DNA of 64,000 nucleotides from Omphiscola glabra (GCA_964017045.1 OZ024810.1:10347562-10411561); one strand, 5' to 3'; counted from the stretch's first letter, positions 1 through 12,775 are shown. Program-made: numbers and translations. Notes: a model not told the origin generated them from the sequence alone.

Positions 1-190
1 ACTGATTCAATTCCTGTAAAAATTTCTTAATTTCTTCAACTCGCCAGGTCTCAAATGCAGTTTTCGACATGTTTTCTTCATGTGAGCACTCATCTTTGTA
101 CTTTCTTTGTACTCCCCGGTATGAATGATAACTCTGGATGACAAGGAAAGTTGCAGTCTCCTATAGACATAGTTTCCTGAAGTGACATGA

Positions 191-660
191 GATGTTTCCT
201 GGAGTGACATGTGAGTGGTTTGCTGGTGTGACATGTGAGTGGTTTGCTGGTGTGACATGTGAGTGGTTTCCTGGAGTGACATGTGAGTGGTTTGCTGGTG
301 TGACATGTGAGTGGTTTGCTGGTGTGGCATGTGAGTGGTTTGCTGGTGTGGCATGTGAGTGGTTTGCTGGTGTGGCATGTGAGTGGTTTGCTAGTGTGGC
401 ATGTGAGTGGTTTGCTGGTGTGGCATGTGAGTGGTTTGCTGGTGTGGCATATCAATGGTTTGCTGGTGTGGAATGTGAGTGGTCTGCTGCTGTGGGGTTT
501 ACTCGTGTTGATTGTGAGCGGTTTCCTGGTGACAACAATGAACGGTTTGCTGGTTATAAATGTGAAAGGTTTGCTGGTGACAACTGTGAAATGTTTGCGG
601 TTGACAATTGTGAAAGGTTTACTAGTGAGAGCTGTGAACGGTTAGTTGGTGAGACCAGAG
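191..660. repeat. 24-bp minisatellite
   Basis: About 12 regular copies of a 24-bp unit (core TGGTTTGCTGGTGTGACATG) run to about 480, then decay into recognisable but diverged copies to about 660. Because 24 is a multiple of three, frames stay open on both strands. The plus frame from 192 repeats Glu-Trp-Phe-Ala-Gly-Val-x-Cys and continues through the decayed part to a stop at 791. I read this as repeat-derived open frame, not a gene. Positions 1-190 hold nothing recognised. Confidence 0.9.
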
Positions 661-887
661 TTTCCTCGGCTATTCGATCAGCTGCGACAGTTGAAAACGA
701 CCAGCACCAAATCTGGAAATTGAGACAGATGGCCTCGCTTGCGTATGCAGTGCTCGGAAGCTGCGGTTACAGTGACTGTGCCGCGGAGTGACGTCCAGAC
801 GTGTCAATCTTTGGCTGAGCGGCTAGTTTGATTATACTTTATAGACGGTTATTGTGTTAAACTTCTTCTGTTCTCGTGACCGTTGGA

Positions 888-1185
888 GCGACACATTACC
901 GTTGGGACATCACATGACAGTTGGCACAACACATGACAGTCTGCACATCACATTACCGTTGGTAAATCACATTACCGTTGGTAAATCACATTAGCGTTGG
1001 CACATCAGATTACCGTTGGCACATCAGATCACTGTTGGCAAATCACATCACCGTTGGCAAATCACATCACCGTTGGCAAATCACATTACCGTTGGCAAAT
1101 CACATTACCGTTGGCAAATCACATTACCGTTGGTAAATCACATTACCGTTGGCACATCAGAATTACCGTTGGCACATATTCAGCC
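888..1185. repeat. 19-bp minisatellite
   Basis: About 15 copies of a 19-bp unit, ACCGTTGGCAAATCACATT, with more diverged copies at the left edge that contain CATGACAGTTGGCACA. The unit length is not a multiple of three. Short open frames inside it are by-products. Confidence 0.9.
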
Positions 1186-1900
1186 GGCGGCAACTGTTTT
1201 AAAAGTGAAGTAGTAGTGTTGTGCTGGGGAATGGAGGGGACGGGTGATGGCGATAAACAAGTTAATTCTGAACCAAATGTCTTAAACATAATACAAAACA
1301 GCCTGGTCTGACCGCAAAGCACGAAGAGTAAGTAGCTTTGCTTGTGTGTAAATCTTGTGAGCAGATACAAGTGTAGGAATAGCGTCTGTCAGGTCTCATG
1401 TGTTTCTCGTAAGCGTTACGTCCCTTTCCCCCCACGACCTCATCTCCCCACATATTTGTATTTATTTTAAAATTTAGTTGTCTTTTATCATTTTTTTTCA
1501 ATTGTCGAGATAAACGGGGATGTAGAGCGTTGCTTCCAGGGAATGGATTAGTGCTAGATTTTTTTTCGAGATATTCTGTTAATCTATTTGTGATGATTTT
1601 GGTGGGTCCGGGTATGTGCTCGGTGTGCTAATTACTCGGCATTTTCCGGGTATCCGGGGCAACACCCGGCTCAGCCCTAACAAGAGTATATTGTCATAGC
1701 TCTATGCAAGAATATATTTTCAAGTTGATATGCTAGAATATATTTTGAAAGCTCAGTGGAGAATATATGAGAATGTATTATTTAAATAATAAAAAGATTC
1801 TGGTAAGTGTCACCACCAAGAGTAATCTTTATGTATAATGGATCGATTTCACATTGATACTATTAGTGCATTTCTGGATGTTATCTTCGTGACGCTCTTC
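1186..1900. other. unassigned intergenic sequence
   Basis: No coding frame with protein-like character, RNA gene or long repeat is visible. There is a short run around 1680-1760 in which AGAATATATTTT-like words recur three times, and an AT-rich stretch at 1440-1500. Confidence 0.5.
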
Positions 1901-1904
1901 TGGG

Positions 1905-2615
1905 AATTAGGGCATGGGGTAACCGCAGGGCAGACAGAGTGATCGCGAGAGATGATCAAACCTGCTTATATAAACGATTTTGTCTCCAGTAATAAAAAGG
2001 GCATAGGGTAACTGCAGGGCAGACTCAGTGATCACGTGAGCAGAGCCGAACTGCTAGTTTACACAACTATGTCTCCAGTAATAACTAGGACAAGGGGTAA
2101 ATGGAGGGCAGACTCAGTGATCATCGGAGCAGAGTAGAGCTGCTAGTTTACACCACTTTATCCTCCAGTAATAATTAGGACATGGGGTAAATGCAGGGCA
2201 GACTAAGTGATCACCGGGACAGAGCAGAGTTGCTATTATAAACCACTTTGTCCTCCAGTAATAACTAGGACATGGGGTAAATGCAAGGCAGACTAAGTGA
2301 TCACCGGGGCAGAGCAGAGTTGCTAGTATAAACCACTTTGTCCTCCAGTAATAACTAGGACATGGGGTAAATGCAGGGCAGACTAAGTGATCACCGGGAC
2401 AGAGCAGAGTTGCTAGTATAAACCACTTTGTCCTCCAGTAATAACTAAGACATGTGGTAAATGCAGGGCAGACTAAGTGATCACCGGGACAGAGCAGAGT
2501 TGCTAGTATAAACCACTTTGTCCTCCAGTAATAACTAGGACATGTGGTAAATGCAGGGAAGACTAAGTGATCACCGGGACAGAGCAGAGTTGCTATTATA
2601 AACCACTTTGTCCTC
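1905..2615. repeat. 90-bp minisatellite
   Basis: About eight copies of a 90-bp unit. The word AGAGCAGAGTTGCTA recurs at 2221, 2311, 2401, 2491 and 2581, exactly 90 bp apart. The leftmost copies (1905-2120) are more diverged than the right-hand ones. The long minus-strand open frame across it (to about 2767) exists because 90 is a multiple of three; it has no recognisable domain. Confidence 0.92.
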
Positions 2616-3312
2616 CACACAACAAAAACCGGTTGAAGTTTGACGCTGTAGTGTAGGCGCTCTTGCAGCGCACGCTTGAAAACTACTGGCGTGTTCCGAC
2701 GAGCTCCCCTGGCGGTCTGACATCCAGCACCACGCCAGACGCATTGTTCATCTGACGCCAGACGCATTGTTCACCTGACGCACGTTTCTGACAGCCAGGC
2801 TTAGGGGCAACTTCCGAGACAAGTCGGGCGGAAAATTGGCCAATATGGCCGACCGGTGACTGGAGGGGACGAGGGAAGTGACGAGGCAAACAGTTGCCAT
2901 TTGCGCATGTGCAGAGTAAACACTTCCGTGGGGCGTCAATAAACAGAGCAGACTCGAGAGATCACTCATAGAGGGAGGCAATTAGTGAACGGGGTACTAA
3001 GAGATCGATATTTGATCTCATTGATTGGATTTACAAGCGATTAGGTCTTAAATTAGATTCATAAATCTACGTCTCGCAAAATGACACACTTTTTTCTTTA
3101 AAGTTACACATTTAATTATTGACTGCAGCGGGTTGAGAGGTGTCGGGCAACTATTTCATAAACTTTCAATAGTTTAGACTTTGAAAACGTTATAGTAGAG
3201 AATGTAATGTCCACTGATTATATCATACAGAAGAGTTACCAATTGTCCGAGGGATCCCTTTATCATTTATTTTTCTGGATATAACTTTTTTTGTGTTATA
3301 TACCATCCTATT

Positions 3313-3830
3313 CTGTATTATTATTATAAGAAGTTTTTTATAGCGTAGTACCCCAACCTAGGGCTGGGCTAGTACCCCAACCTAGGGTTGGGCTCACCAC
3401 GCTGTACATACAAGTCACACCATCCTAGGGCTGGGCTCACCACGCCGTACATACAAGTCACACCATCCTAGGGCTGGGCTCACCACGCCGTACATACAAG
3501 TCACACCATCCTAGGGCTGGGCTCACCACGCCGTACATACAAGGCACACCAACCTAGGGCTGGGTTCACCACGCTGTACACACAAGGCACACCAACCTAG
3601 GGCTGGGCTCACCACGCTGTACATACAAGGCACACCAACCTAGGGCTGGGTTCACCACGCTGTACACATAAGGCACACCAACCTAGGGCTGGGCTCACCA
3701 CGCTGTACATACAAGGCACACCAACCTAGGGCTGGGCTCACCACGCTGTACATACAATTTAACAACCATAAGCATGAACTTAAAAATTAACATGCATTAA
3801 TTAAATAAAACAAAACATATGTGTAACCAT
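3313..3830 (-). mobile_element. LINE 3'-UTR fragment expanded into a 43-bp array
   Basis: About ten units with a 43-bp period (CCTAGGGCTGGGCTCACCAC; for example CATCCTA at 3421 and 3464). The left edge carries a TTATTATTATAA tail and TAGCG-GTACC. The right edge is AT-rich and ends near AAACATATGTGTAACC. The same order (ATT tail, TAGCGC-GTACCACAGCCTAGGGCT repeats, GCTCACC, AT-rich arm, CTATGTGTAC) occurs downstream of the LINE coding remnant at 48.9-49.2 kb. I therefore read this as a truncated copy of that LINE 3' UTR, minus orientation, whose inner segment became a minisatellite. Confidence 0.75.
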
Positions 3831-5020
3831 TGATAGAGTGGTCTCGTTAAGTATCTAGTATTCGTCAATACGACCTTTTCATTTTCTTCTTTAATATGGA
3901 GTAACGCTCGTCTCACGAGAAAGGCGTGTACAATGCCAAGCTGAGTTTTTGAATTGTCGAGGAACCTAACTAAAAATATGAAATCTTACAGTATCTATTC
4001 CACAAGACTATTTTTTTTATAACGAACAAAAACATTGGAAATCCCCCCCCCCCCCCCCCCCCCGAAGCTTATTACGTGTGTAAATGTTCAAAGTTCATTG
4101 CCGCCCCCATTATAAAGGCGGAAATGTTGGTTAAATAGTTAAAGTAACGTAACTGGTGTTGTCTTGTGTTAACCCTGACCAAGCAATCTTCTCAACGTCG
4201 TGACTGCAGGCGGCGTTCGAAAGTGTAGTCAGGCTCAAAGGGAAATTACCACCGGCGTTAGTTGTTATTCGACTCACTTGCACAAGTTAAGGAAACACTG
4301 CAATTAATTGCGAGGCTGACTTCCAGCAGTCAGATTCAATTCAGACTTTAACAGAAAGTTTCGATACACATTTTATAAGACAGACATATAATCTATACAG
4401 GCAGTTAAAAGTTAAAGGAAATTATGTGTTGAAAATCATTTCAGTTTAACACCCCCCACCCTTTTTTTTCCTCCCACCCACCCCTAGCAAATCCCACCCG
4501 CGAGCCGCACCACCATATTTGATTTTTTTTTAATAATAAAAATTCTACATTTGATGGGAAGGCGTTAATTATTCATTTATTCAACTAAACCCACGATCAT
4601 TCTGGTCCAGCCATCTTGGGTACAATTACTCACCCCCCCCCCCCCCGACCATGGATCAGCGAACATACAGACAGTATGGCGTCTTAGAATAAGGAACAGC
4701 AAGTCAGCATTATTCATATGTCATAGATTTTTTTTCTCAATTCAAACATTTGTTTTATTATAATGCGACACAAATGCGCTTCAAATTTATCAGACATTTA
4801 GACTAATGTGCTGTGTGCCGAGAAAGTGGGTGTGCTGACATTTCTCACGGATAAACGTGTGGGATGAAATGACTACCTTTGACCTAGCGCAAACTAAACC
4901 GGAAGATGAATATTTAAGAGGAAATCCCTTAAAAGCAGGTGACAAGGTCAGAGAAAATTTCGAGAACATCTTGACGTGAATTCCGTTAGTGCCCAAATAT
5001 TTCCTGGCTCAAATGTTCAG
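3831..5020. other. gene-free interval with poly(C) tracts
   Basis: Nothing coding is recognised. It contains a 20-nt-class poly(C) run near 4043-4062, shorter C-runs at 4447 and 4632, and T- and A-rich stretches. Confidence 0.5.
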
Positions 5021-5022
5021 AC

Positions 5023-5080
5023 TAGACACTAGACACTAACACCAGACACTAGACACTGGACACTGGACACTAGACACTAT
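5023..5080. repeat. short ~10-bp repeat
   Basis: About six imperfect copies of the word CTAGACA / CTGGACA with a 10-bp spacing. Confidence 0.75.
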
Positions 5081-5236
5081 CAACAGGAGCAACAAACAAA
5101 AAAGTACCAATTTGTAAGACTACTTCAGTGCAACGTGTACTGAAAATTGTTGTCTTATTAGGACAAAATAATGGGTTTGGGGAAGTGGGAGTTGAGCCAG
5201 AAATGCATTTAAAACACGAACTTCATGGAAAGGCGT

Positions 5237-5237
5237 C

Positions 5238-5268
<31 letters not shown>

Positions 5269-5370
5269 GTAATTGCGTGGATATGAAGATTGTAGATCAA
5301 ATACGATGACTGTAGATCAAATATGATGATTGTATATCAAATATTATGATTGTATATCAAATACGAAAAA
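5237..5370. repeat. (TA)n followed by 20-bp repeat
   Basis: A (TA) run of about 12 dinucleotides at 5239-5262 is followed by four copies of an approximately 20-bp unit, GATTGTAGATCAAATACGAT. Confidence 0.85.
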
Positions 5371-5709
5371 GTACAACATTTAGAAACAACTGTTTATTGT
5401 TTATTATCTATATGTTAAACTAAAGTAGAAAATTATGTATCCTTCCGGGTCAAACCGGGTAAGATATCACAAGCCTCCCCTCCCCCCCGGGTCTCGCAGC
5501 TAAGCGTACTCCTGCATGGGGTGACCCCAATTTAACAAGTCTACTAGATGTATAGTTCCTCGCTTAATTAAACTGTTCAAAATCAAATTGATCAAAATAC
5601 ATTGGCTGTTTCGTTCATTGGTTTCTTTTAGTAGCAGTTTGTTTCAATGGAAATAATAACGACGTCAGTTTCACGGCGTGAAATCATCGAAACATTAAGT
5701 GTGCGATTA

Positions 5710-6220
5710 GAAGTTGTAATATTTCAGTTGTAATAGTTTAGTTGTAATATTTTAGTTGTAATATTTTAGTTGTAATATTTTAGTTGTAATATTTTAGTTG
5801 TAATATTATAGTTGTAATATTTTTGTTGTAATATATTAGTTGTAATATTTTAGTTGTAATATTTAAGTGGTATTATTTTAGTTTTAATATTTTAGTTGTA
5901 ATATTTGGGTTGTAATATTATAGTTGTCGTATTATAGTTGTAATATTAAATTTGTAGTATTATAGTTGTAATAACATCGTTGTAATATTTTAGTAGTAAT
6001 ATTATAGTTGTAATATTAAGTTGTAATATTATAGTTTAAATATTTTAATTCTAATATTTCAGTTGTAATATTATAGTTGTAATATTTTAGTTGTAACATT
6101 CTAGTTCTAATATTTTAGTTGTAATACTAATATTATAGTTTTAATATTATAGTTGTCCTATTTTAGTGGTACTATTTTATTTGAAATATTTTTATGTAAC
6201 ATTTTACTTGTAACATGGTG
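5710..6220. repeat. 14-bp AT-rich minisatellite
   Basis: About 35 imperfect copies of AGTTGTAATATTTT, strongly diverged (TATAG, TGGTATT and TTTTAA variants). The level of decay suggests an old array compared with those at 24.2 and 41.4 kb. Confidence 0.88.
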
Positions 6221-6994
6221 GGTCCAAAGTAGCGGGTAAGCCCCAATCTGTTAAAACCTGCGACTAAAACTGTGTACTACAACTGCTACTAAACTAAGAG
6301 TAAAGATATGAAGGACTCGAATTAAGACACAAAACAATGTGCGCCTTGAAGACTTCTCTCCTTTTTTGCTCTAGTGAACTACTCATCTACTTTTTAATTT
6401 TTAAAAAAATTATTGACATTATGTTTAGAACCACCGGGCCATCCCGCTCCTCCTACCGCCATTCTCCATTCTACTATTTCAAGTGCATATCGGTACAAGT
6501 ACTTGCTGTTAACGAGGACCCACCCAGGCCGATTCCCTCTTTTATGCAAAGTACAGACTTGAGTATGATCTACAAAAAAAAAATATTTAAAAAAATAGGT
6601 GCGAGTGTCGGTTGGCAGTGAAACGGTGAACATTACGTCAACATTGATTCTCTAACTACTGTTTAACAAAGGGTGTAGGGGTTGGGGGGCCGCGGGCGCT
6701 GGCGGCCATGTTTGATTGGTGTTTAGGATCGTGCTTCGGCAGTTTGCTTAGTTTCATCTGTAGGTGGGTGGGTGTTTGGAAGGTCAGCCAGGAAGGAGAT
6801 TGGTTAGGATTGTAGGTGTTTGAAAGATGAGGTGTCTCTGCAGGACAGGAAAGGATTGGTTGGGACGTGGGTGTTGTGAGAGGTGGGGCTGGAAAGTCGG
6901 GCGGCGCTGAAAACCCAAAGTCTTATGTATTTCAAATTCTCTATTCGATTCATGCGTCAAAAGAACGTTACACACCCACCACCCCCATTCCGTT

Positions 6995-7285
6995 TGAACA
7001 TCTAGAACACATGTTTACCCATAACATCTAGAACACATGTTTACCCATAACATCTAGAACACATGTTTACCCATAACATCTAGAACACATGTTTACCCAT
7101 AACATCTAGAACACATGTTTACCCATAACATCTAGAACACATGTTTACCCATAACATCAAGAACACATGTTTACCCATAACATCTAGAACACATGTTTAC
7201 CCATAACATCTAGAACACATGTTTACCCATAACATCTAGAACAAATCTCTACGTAGTGACGTTTATAACACATATTTACCCATAA
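6995..7285. repeat. 26-bp minisatellite
   Basis: About ten almost identical copies of a 26-bp unit that contains ACATCTAGAACACATGTTTA; only the last two are diverged. The unit carries an XbaI-type TCTAGA and the palindrome ACATGT. Confidence 0.93.
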
Positions 7286-7289
7286 AATC

Positions 7290-8440
7290 CATTACCCGTT
7301 TTCAAAACTACATCATACTCATAGTCCTTAACTGCCCATATACCGCTAATCCTCGGACAATACCAATGTCAAAGGAACCGAACTTAGAAGCAGCGCTGCA
7401 AATATTTTTTTTTTTAAATTCCCTGAGAAGTCATGGGACCACAGCAAAGCATATCGGGTACCAAAAAGCTTAAGTGTGGGGGTCGCAGAACGTCGTTGCC
7501 AAAGTTTACTGGATTAAATGCACGTTCCAGATAACGCACCCGAGAACAAGGTTTCCGCTCCAACTTTTCAGACAACACGAATTCACGTTATAGAGGTTGA
7601 AGTCACGCATCGACGTCACTTGTCGTTCAACAAGTTTGTGCAGCAGAACCGGAAATGGGCCAGGCAAAATGGCGGTGTGAAAATTGGGAAATCCGGTTTT
7701 GTGTGATTTGCTGGTGTTATTTTGGATTATTTTGTAAATAATAGAACAGTAGGGTAAAGGGGAGAGGCCAAGATTTTTTTTATTTAAAAAAAAAACAATG
7801 AAGAGTTATAACGAGTTTTTTTCCGATTTTGTTTTCCAAAGATACAGTTCAGGGTAAGATGATATGGCTTTTTCACATATTTAACAGAATAAATATGTGC
7901 TTTAATTTGAAAAATATATTTTGTAGATATTTCGTGAAAATACCTAACAAGTGCGAAAGGAAAATTGGATAGGCCATTGTTTTTATATGGATAACAATTT
8001 CTTAAAACACATTCATTTTACACACTTAAAAAATAAAACCAAAATTGTGTTTCCTTTCACAAAAATACAGTTTATCGGCGTGCACTACGATGGGCTCAGA
8101 TTTTTACTTTCAAACTATGAGAACATTTGTTCATCCCCTTTTCGCAAAATATGTTTAATGAAAACGTGCGGGTAACTATTTATAAGATTAATAAAATTTC
8201 TAAAATTACAGAAAAAAAAACAAGACTTTTATAGACGGGACAGTTATTAAAAGTGATTATTCTTTAGGTATTAAAAACTTTGCGTTTTTTCTACTTTCCG
8301 ATAATATAGTTCCGCAGCGAGGCAAAACTTTGGGTATAATTTTTAACTGTCCACACATTTTCTTTTTATAATTTTAGAAGGAAAATATTATTTGTAGGTC
8401 AAGGGCATATAATAGGGTTGGGTGGGCTTATATTATTTCG
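7290..8440. other. AT-rich gene-free interval
   Basis: No supported gene. The short frames at 7518-7706 and 7951-8175 lack any recognisable domain and have the base composition of the surrounding AT-rich DNA. Confidence 0.5.
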
Positions 8441-8446
8441 AGGATA

Positions 8447-8985
8447 AAAATGCCGCATCCTTGACATCAAATGGCAAGAAAAAGACCCCAACACGGATGT
8501 CCTGTCTCAAACAAATATGTGCAGCGTCCCAGCCATTTTAATCAAAAGACGCCTCCGCTGGCTTGGGCACGTCAAGCGAATGCAACCTGGTCGCATACCT
8601 AAGGACGTGTTGTACAGCGAGATGGCGACAGGGAAAAGGTCAGTTGGACGGCCTCGTCTCAGATACTTAGACATATGCAAAAGAGACATGAAGGCGGCCA
8701 ACATCAACATCTCCAATTGGGAGGACCTGGCGGAGAATCGATCCACATGGCGGGGCATCGTGAAGGAAGGATCACTTCGTGCCAAGGAGCTCTACAGGGC
8801 TGAATCAGCTGTAAAGAGAGCGCAGAGAAATGCTAGAAAACACTGCTCCGCCGCATTCAAAAGAGACATGCAAAAGAGACTGCCACGCGAGGATCGGTCT
8901 CACTAGCCACACTAAGAGCTGCAATCAGAAAATATACATCTATCGTCTCTTGTAGACGAAAAGATGCCATACAATATGTCAAATA
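8447..8985 (+). mobile_element. 5'-truncated LINE 3' end (copy 1), frameshifted
   Basis: A plus-strand frame from about 8454 encodes the C-terminal tail typical of invertebrate non-LTR retrotransposons: the RRLRWLGHVKRM motif, then GRPRLRYLDICKRDMKAANI, a NWEDLAENRSTWR block and a basic tail, stopping at 8906. The terminal zinc-knuckle (Cys-Lys-Arg-Asp-Cys-His-Ala-Arg-Ile-Gly-Leu...His...Cys) is present but in another frame from 8869. A small duplication of CAAAAGAGAC next to that point probably caused the shift. The reverse-transcriptase core is absent, so the copy is dead. The 3' end carries the hairpin at 8944-8958 followed by GATGCCATA. Confidence 0.85.
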
Positions 8986-9980
8986 ACCATTGACCTACTA
9001 ATCAAAGTCTTTTTTCAATAATTTAACTGAAAAAGGCCAAAGTTGGGCACTTGAACACAGTAATCCCGCCTTTGATTCATGCAGCTTCTCAATTCCTTAA
9101 TTCCTTTACTAACTGACAAGATCATTGTGACAACACTAGTAAGACGAAACAGTGTGTAAAATTCATGACAACGTACCCCAACTCCCACTCAAAAACATTT
9201 CAAACAAATCAACGTTTTTGTCAGCATCTTATTTGCTATGGGTTAATAAACGATACCAAAGGAGCTGCGTGAAAGAAATAGTGTAACAATGTCTGTGGAA
9301 GCTGGAATCGAAAGACATGACAATAAGAGAAAAACGTTAAGGGTTAAATCGGTTCAATGAGATTATTGCATTTCATCTCCCCCCCCCCCTTTTGCCTGGA
9401 CAATCATCGTATCTACAGTGAGCTTTTTGGATTAGGTGAGATTAAGCCAACACAAGCAATCTTACCAGATCTGCCGTAGTTTAAAATCAAGCCTTTACAG
9501 TTTGGACAAGAACTGGACCTTGTTTTTTTTTTTTTAATAATTTTATTTATTGACGAATTCGAAACCAAAACCAAAGCATATGCCAATATTCTTGTTATTT
9601 ACCTTCAGTAACTCCTTTATGACTTAATATTTCAGCTGACAAATTTGAAAATGGTGACTCAGTGAATTCTCTAATGGGGCTTGAATATCTATCAAACTCC
9701 TAAATATATCACTTTAGTGATGTCGTAAATCTACACCCACCCCCCCACCCTCCAACCGCTCTGTCCTCCAAGCCTGGCCAAAGACAGGGATGGTACTGTT
9801 CGCATTCGGACGTTCCACGAATGACGTTGCAGTCACATGCCCCCCCCCCCCGACCCATGCTTGCCCAAGCCATCATCGTAGGTCATTAGGTCACCCAAAA
9901 GATGTGTGACGAGAATCTCGGGAAAGGACATCGAACATCTTGTAGTCCTAAATAACAGAGGAAGTCTAGCTTATAGAATG
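8986..9980. other. gene-free interval
   Basis: No gene or array recognised. There are C-runs at 9379, 9738 and 9840 and a T-run near 9520. Confidence 0.5.
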
Positions 9981-9984
9981 GACA

Positions 9985-10328
9985 GCATGGCTTCTTAGGG
10001 GCTAAAGGTTGGTCAGCATGGCGTCTTTGGGGCTAACGGTTGGTCAGCGTGGCGTCTTTGGGGCTAACGGTTGGTCAGCATGGCGTCTTTGGGGCTAACG
10101 GTTGGTCAGCATATCGTCTTTGGGGCTAACGATTGGTCAGCATGGCGTCTTTGGCGCTAACGGTTGGTCAGCATGGCGTCTTTGGGGCTAACGGTTGGTC
10201 AGCATAGCGTCTTTGGGGCTAACGGTTGGTTAGCATGGCGTCTTTGGGGCTAACGGTTGGTCAGCGTGGCGTCTTTGGGGCTAAACGGTTGGTCAGCGTG
10301 GCGTCTTTGGGGCTAACGGTTGGTTTAA
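9985..10328. repeat. 31-bp minisatellite
   Basis: About 11 copies of a 31-bp unit that contains GGCGTCTTTGGGGCTAACGG followed by TTGGTCAGCAT. Copies differ by single substitutions. Confidence 0.92.
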
Positions 10329-10339
10329 GAACATGTGTA

Positions 10340-10460
10340 CGATAGAAATTGTGCTTGAAAGAAAATTGTTTGAAAGAAAATTGTTTGAAAGAAAATTGTT
10401 TGAAAGAAAATTGTGTGAAAGAAAATTGTATGAAAGAAAATTGTTTGAGAGAAATTGTCA
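10340..10460. repeat. 15-bp minisatellite
   Basis: About seven copies of GAAAGAAAATTGTTT. It abuts the 31-bp array. The period of 15 keeps frames open on both strands (repeats of KENCL and of KQFSF), which are not genes. Confidence 0.9.
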
Positions 10461-10924
10461 AAAATGTGTTTTCCGGATTCGAAAATCTATCAACTGACCA
10501 TAATCACAGAACGTGGACAAAGACAGTGAAGAGTTTTAGATACCCGGACATGTAGTGAAACTTGTCAATGGTCAAAAAACCTCGGACACACGAAGACTCT
10601 GGCGCTGCTTGGCAAAGTCGAAACAACCTCTATGTCGAAGCTATTGAGCGGGCTAAATCTAGAATATCTGTTTATCTATAACTGATTCCCTGACCGAAAT
10701 GTAATCACTACCAATCTGCATAGCAGCGACTTAAGTCTAGGACACGTTGGTATGGGATGTCTGTTTTGTCACTTTACATGGCGCTAGGGTTGTTGCAAGC
10801 CTGGTGGCAACGTATAGCTTTTTTTTTTAATACCAGAAGCTTATTCTTCTCTCTTTCTATACAAGTCAGATGGCTATGGATGAGAATTGGAAGGAATTTA
10901 ATCAACTTTACTCTGAGGTTGCCA

Positions 10925-11115
10925 AGCAGTCTTGTCATGTTACATTATAGCCGGCCTCATAGACTGCCTAGCAGTGATGTTACGATACAGTATTGCCGGT
11001 GTCACAGACTGCCTAGCAGTGATGTTACGATACAGTATAGCCGGCCTCACAGACTGCCTAGCAGTGATGTTACGACACAATATTGCTGGTTTCACTGACT
11101 GCCTAGCAGCGATGT
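10925..11115. repeat. 45-bp minisatellite
   Basis: About four copies of a 45-bp unit. AGACTGCCTAGCAGTGATGT recurs at 10961, 11006 and 11051, with a diverged copy near 11096. Open frames on both strands follow from a period divisible by three. Confidence 0.88.
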
Positions 11116-11594
11116 GTTCGATTCTTGCTACCCTATGGTAGATATTAAACAAATCCTCGCTCTTACCCTTTGACCTTTGACTCAGTGGGAATAAAAAAAT
11201 TTAAATTTTGTTTAGTTCTTGTTTAACCTGTGTCCTTGTCGCTTTATTCCTGCTAATTTCTATCATGATCACATCAGTACTGTCTCCTTTTTCTGTTTTA
11301 ATTCTGTCATTATACATTGCTGCAGTATCAAATGTTGTTGAATCCACCACCATATTATCAAATGTTGTAGTATCCACCACTTTATGGAAGTGACGGTTGG
11401 TAACCTTGCTCTATAGACTGAAAGGCTGGCAGTCTTGCTCTATAGACCACATGACGTCTGGTCCTGATGGATCCTAATTTCTGATAGTTTCTTTGGCTTC
11501 AAAAAAAAATCTACATAGAATTACCATTAAAATAAAATAGACCTAAAACGCGACTTTTTGAGACTCTTTGTGTGTTAAGACATGTTTTGGTACG

Positions 11595-11745
11595 TCTAGC
11601 ATCATCAATAACAGCTAGAATCATCAATAACAGCTAGAATCATCAATAACAGCTAGAATCATCAATAACAGCTAGAATCATCAACAACAGCTAGAATCAT
11701 CAATAACAGCTAGAATCATCAATAACAGCTAGAATCATCAAATAT
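11595..11745. repeat. 19-bp minisatellite
   Basis: About eight near-identical copies of CATCAATAACAGCTAGAAT. Confidence 0.92.
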
Positions 11746-12645
11746 TCAATGTCTCTATCTTCCCCTCCCTCAACCCTCGCCTTGCCCCCCCCCCCCCCAA
11801 CCCCCTCCATGTTGCGAAAACCAAACTAATGACTTTCCGGAGAAGAAAAAAGAATTCGAATGAAACAAGTCGCTTTGATGTCACAAACATCACGTGACCA
11901 GCCTGTCAAAGGTGACTGTGATGATAGGACTCACGTTTTAATATGTGACATGGAAGCGACAAAAGGGCTTCGGGCTCATCCAACGATGCGTTCATCATTG
12001 TCTCCATTCAGGGGATTACGAGGGATTATCCGAATCCCTCACAACACAATAATCTGAGTGTGAGGTTGACTTCCAATAAGCATGAGCCTACACCGAACCC
12101 ATTCCTTGAAAACTGCGGAGTCTGTAAAAACAACAAAGACGTCTCATGACTTTAACTCCGAGATAGAACGTCCTCCAAAGAGTTCGGTAAAAATTGGAGG
12201 AGGAGAACTGCATCATGGATTCATGGAAGGGGGGGGGGTGAAAGGATGGGGTGGCGTGGTGGTGAGGGTGGAGTGTGGGGTGAATGTAGGTGGTGGGAAT
12301 TTGGATGTTAATACTTCTTCAACAGCTATGATCCCCCGTAGTCCCGACTATAGTTCCTCTACTCCGAGGGACCAAGTTTACTCCTTAAAGCAACGAAATA
12401 CGTCTCAAAGCGACAGTTAACAAAGCTATTCTCGAGATCTCAACCTTGTGCTCCACTGTTTGTTCATGATATATTTTGTTTTCTGTCAACGGATATATTT
12501 TTGTTTTTTAGAATATTTTGAAAATGTTGTCCCGGAGTTACCACAAGCTCCTACCAGGCCCCATGGATCGGCCGCAATCGTTAATAAACAAGACTTAAGT
12601 GGCGTCAAGCAATGACACTAAGTTGACTAAGTCGTTTGCGAAGGG
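11746..12645. other. gene-free interval
   Basis: Contains a poly(C) run at 11787-11798 and a G-rich patch at 12228-12290. The frames at 11860-12057 and 12082-12420 have no recognisable domain, and I do not call them genes. Confidence 0.45.
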
Positions 12646-12647
12646 AA

Positions 12648-12775
12648 GTTCACGTATGGACGACATGGTGTGTTCCTAAAGTTGAGAATGGTCACGTATG
12701 GACGACATAGTGTGTTCTTCAAGTTGAGAATGGTCACGTATGGACGACATGGTGTGTTCTTCGAGTTGAGAATGG
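12648..12775. repeat. 42-bp repeat, three copies
   Basis: Three copies of a 42-bp unit that contains CACGTATGGACGACAT and TGTGTTCTTC. Confidence 0.88.

Noticed and set aside
192..791. 199-residue frame with repeated EWFAGVxC, possible Cys-rich repeat protein
   Set aside because: The repeat period is 24 bp and frames are open on both strands. There is no signal peptide or clear start context, and the repeat decays without codon-position bias that I can see.
11860..12420. Two medium plus-strand frames as small genes
   Set aside because: No domain, signal peptide or splice context; one crosses a G-run and G-rich patch.
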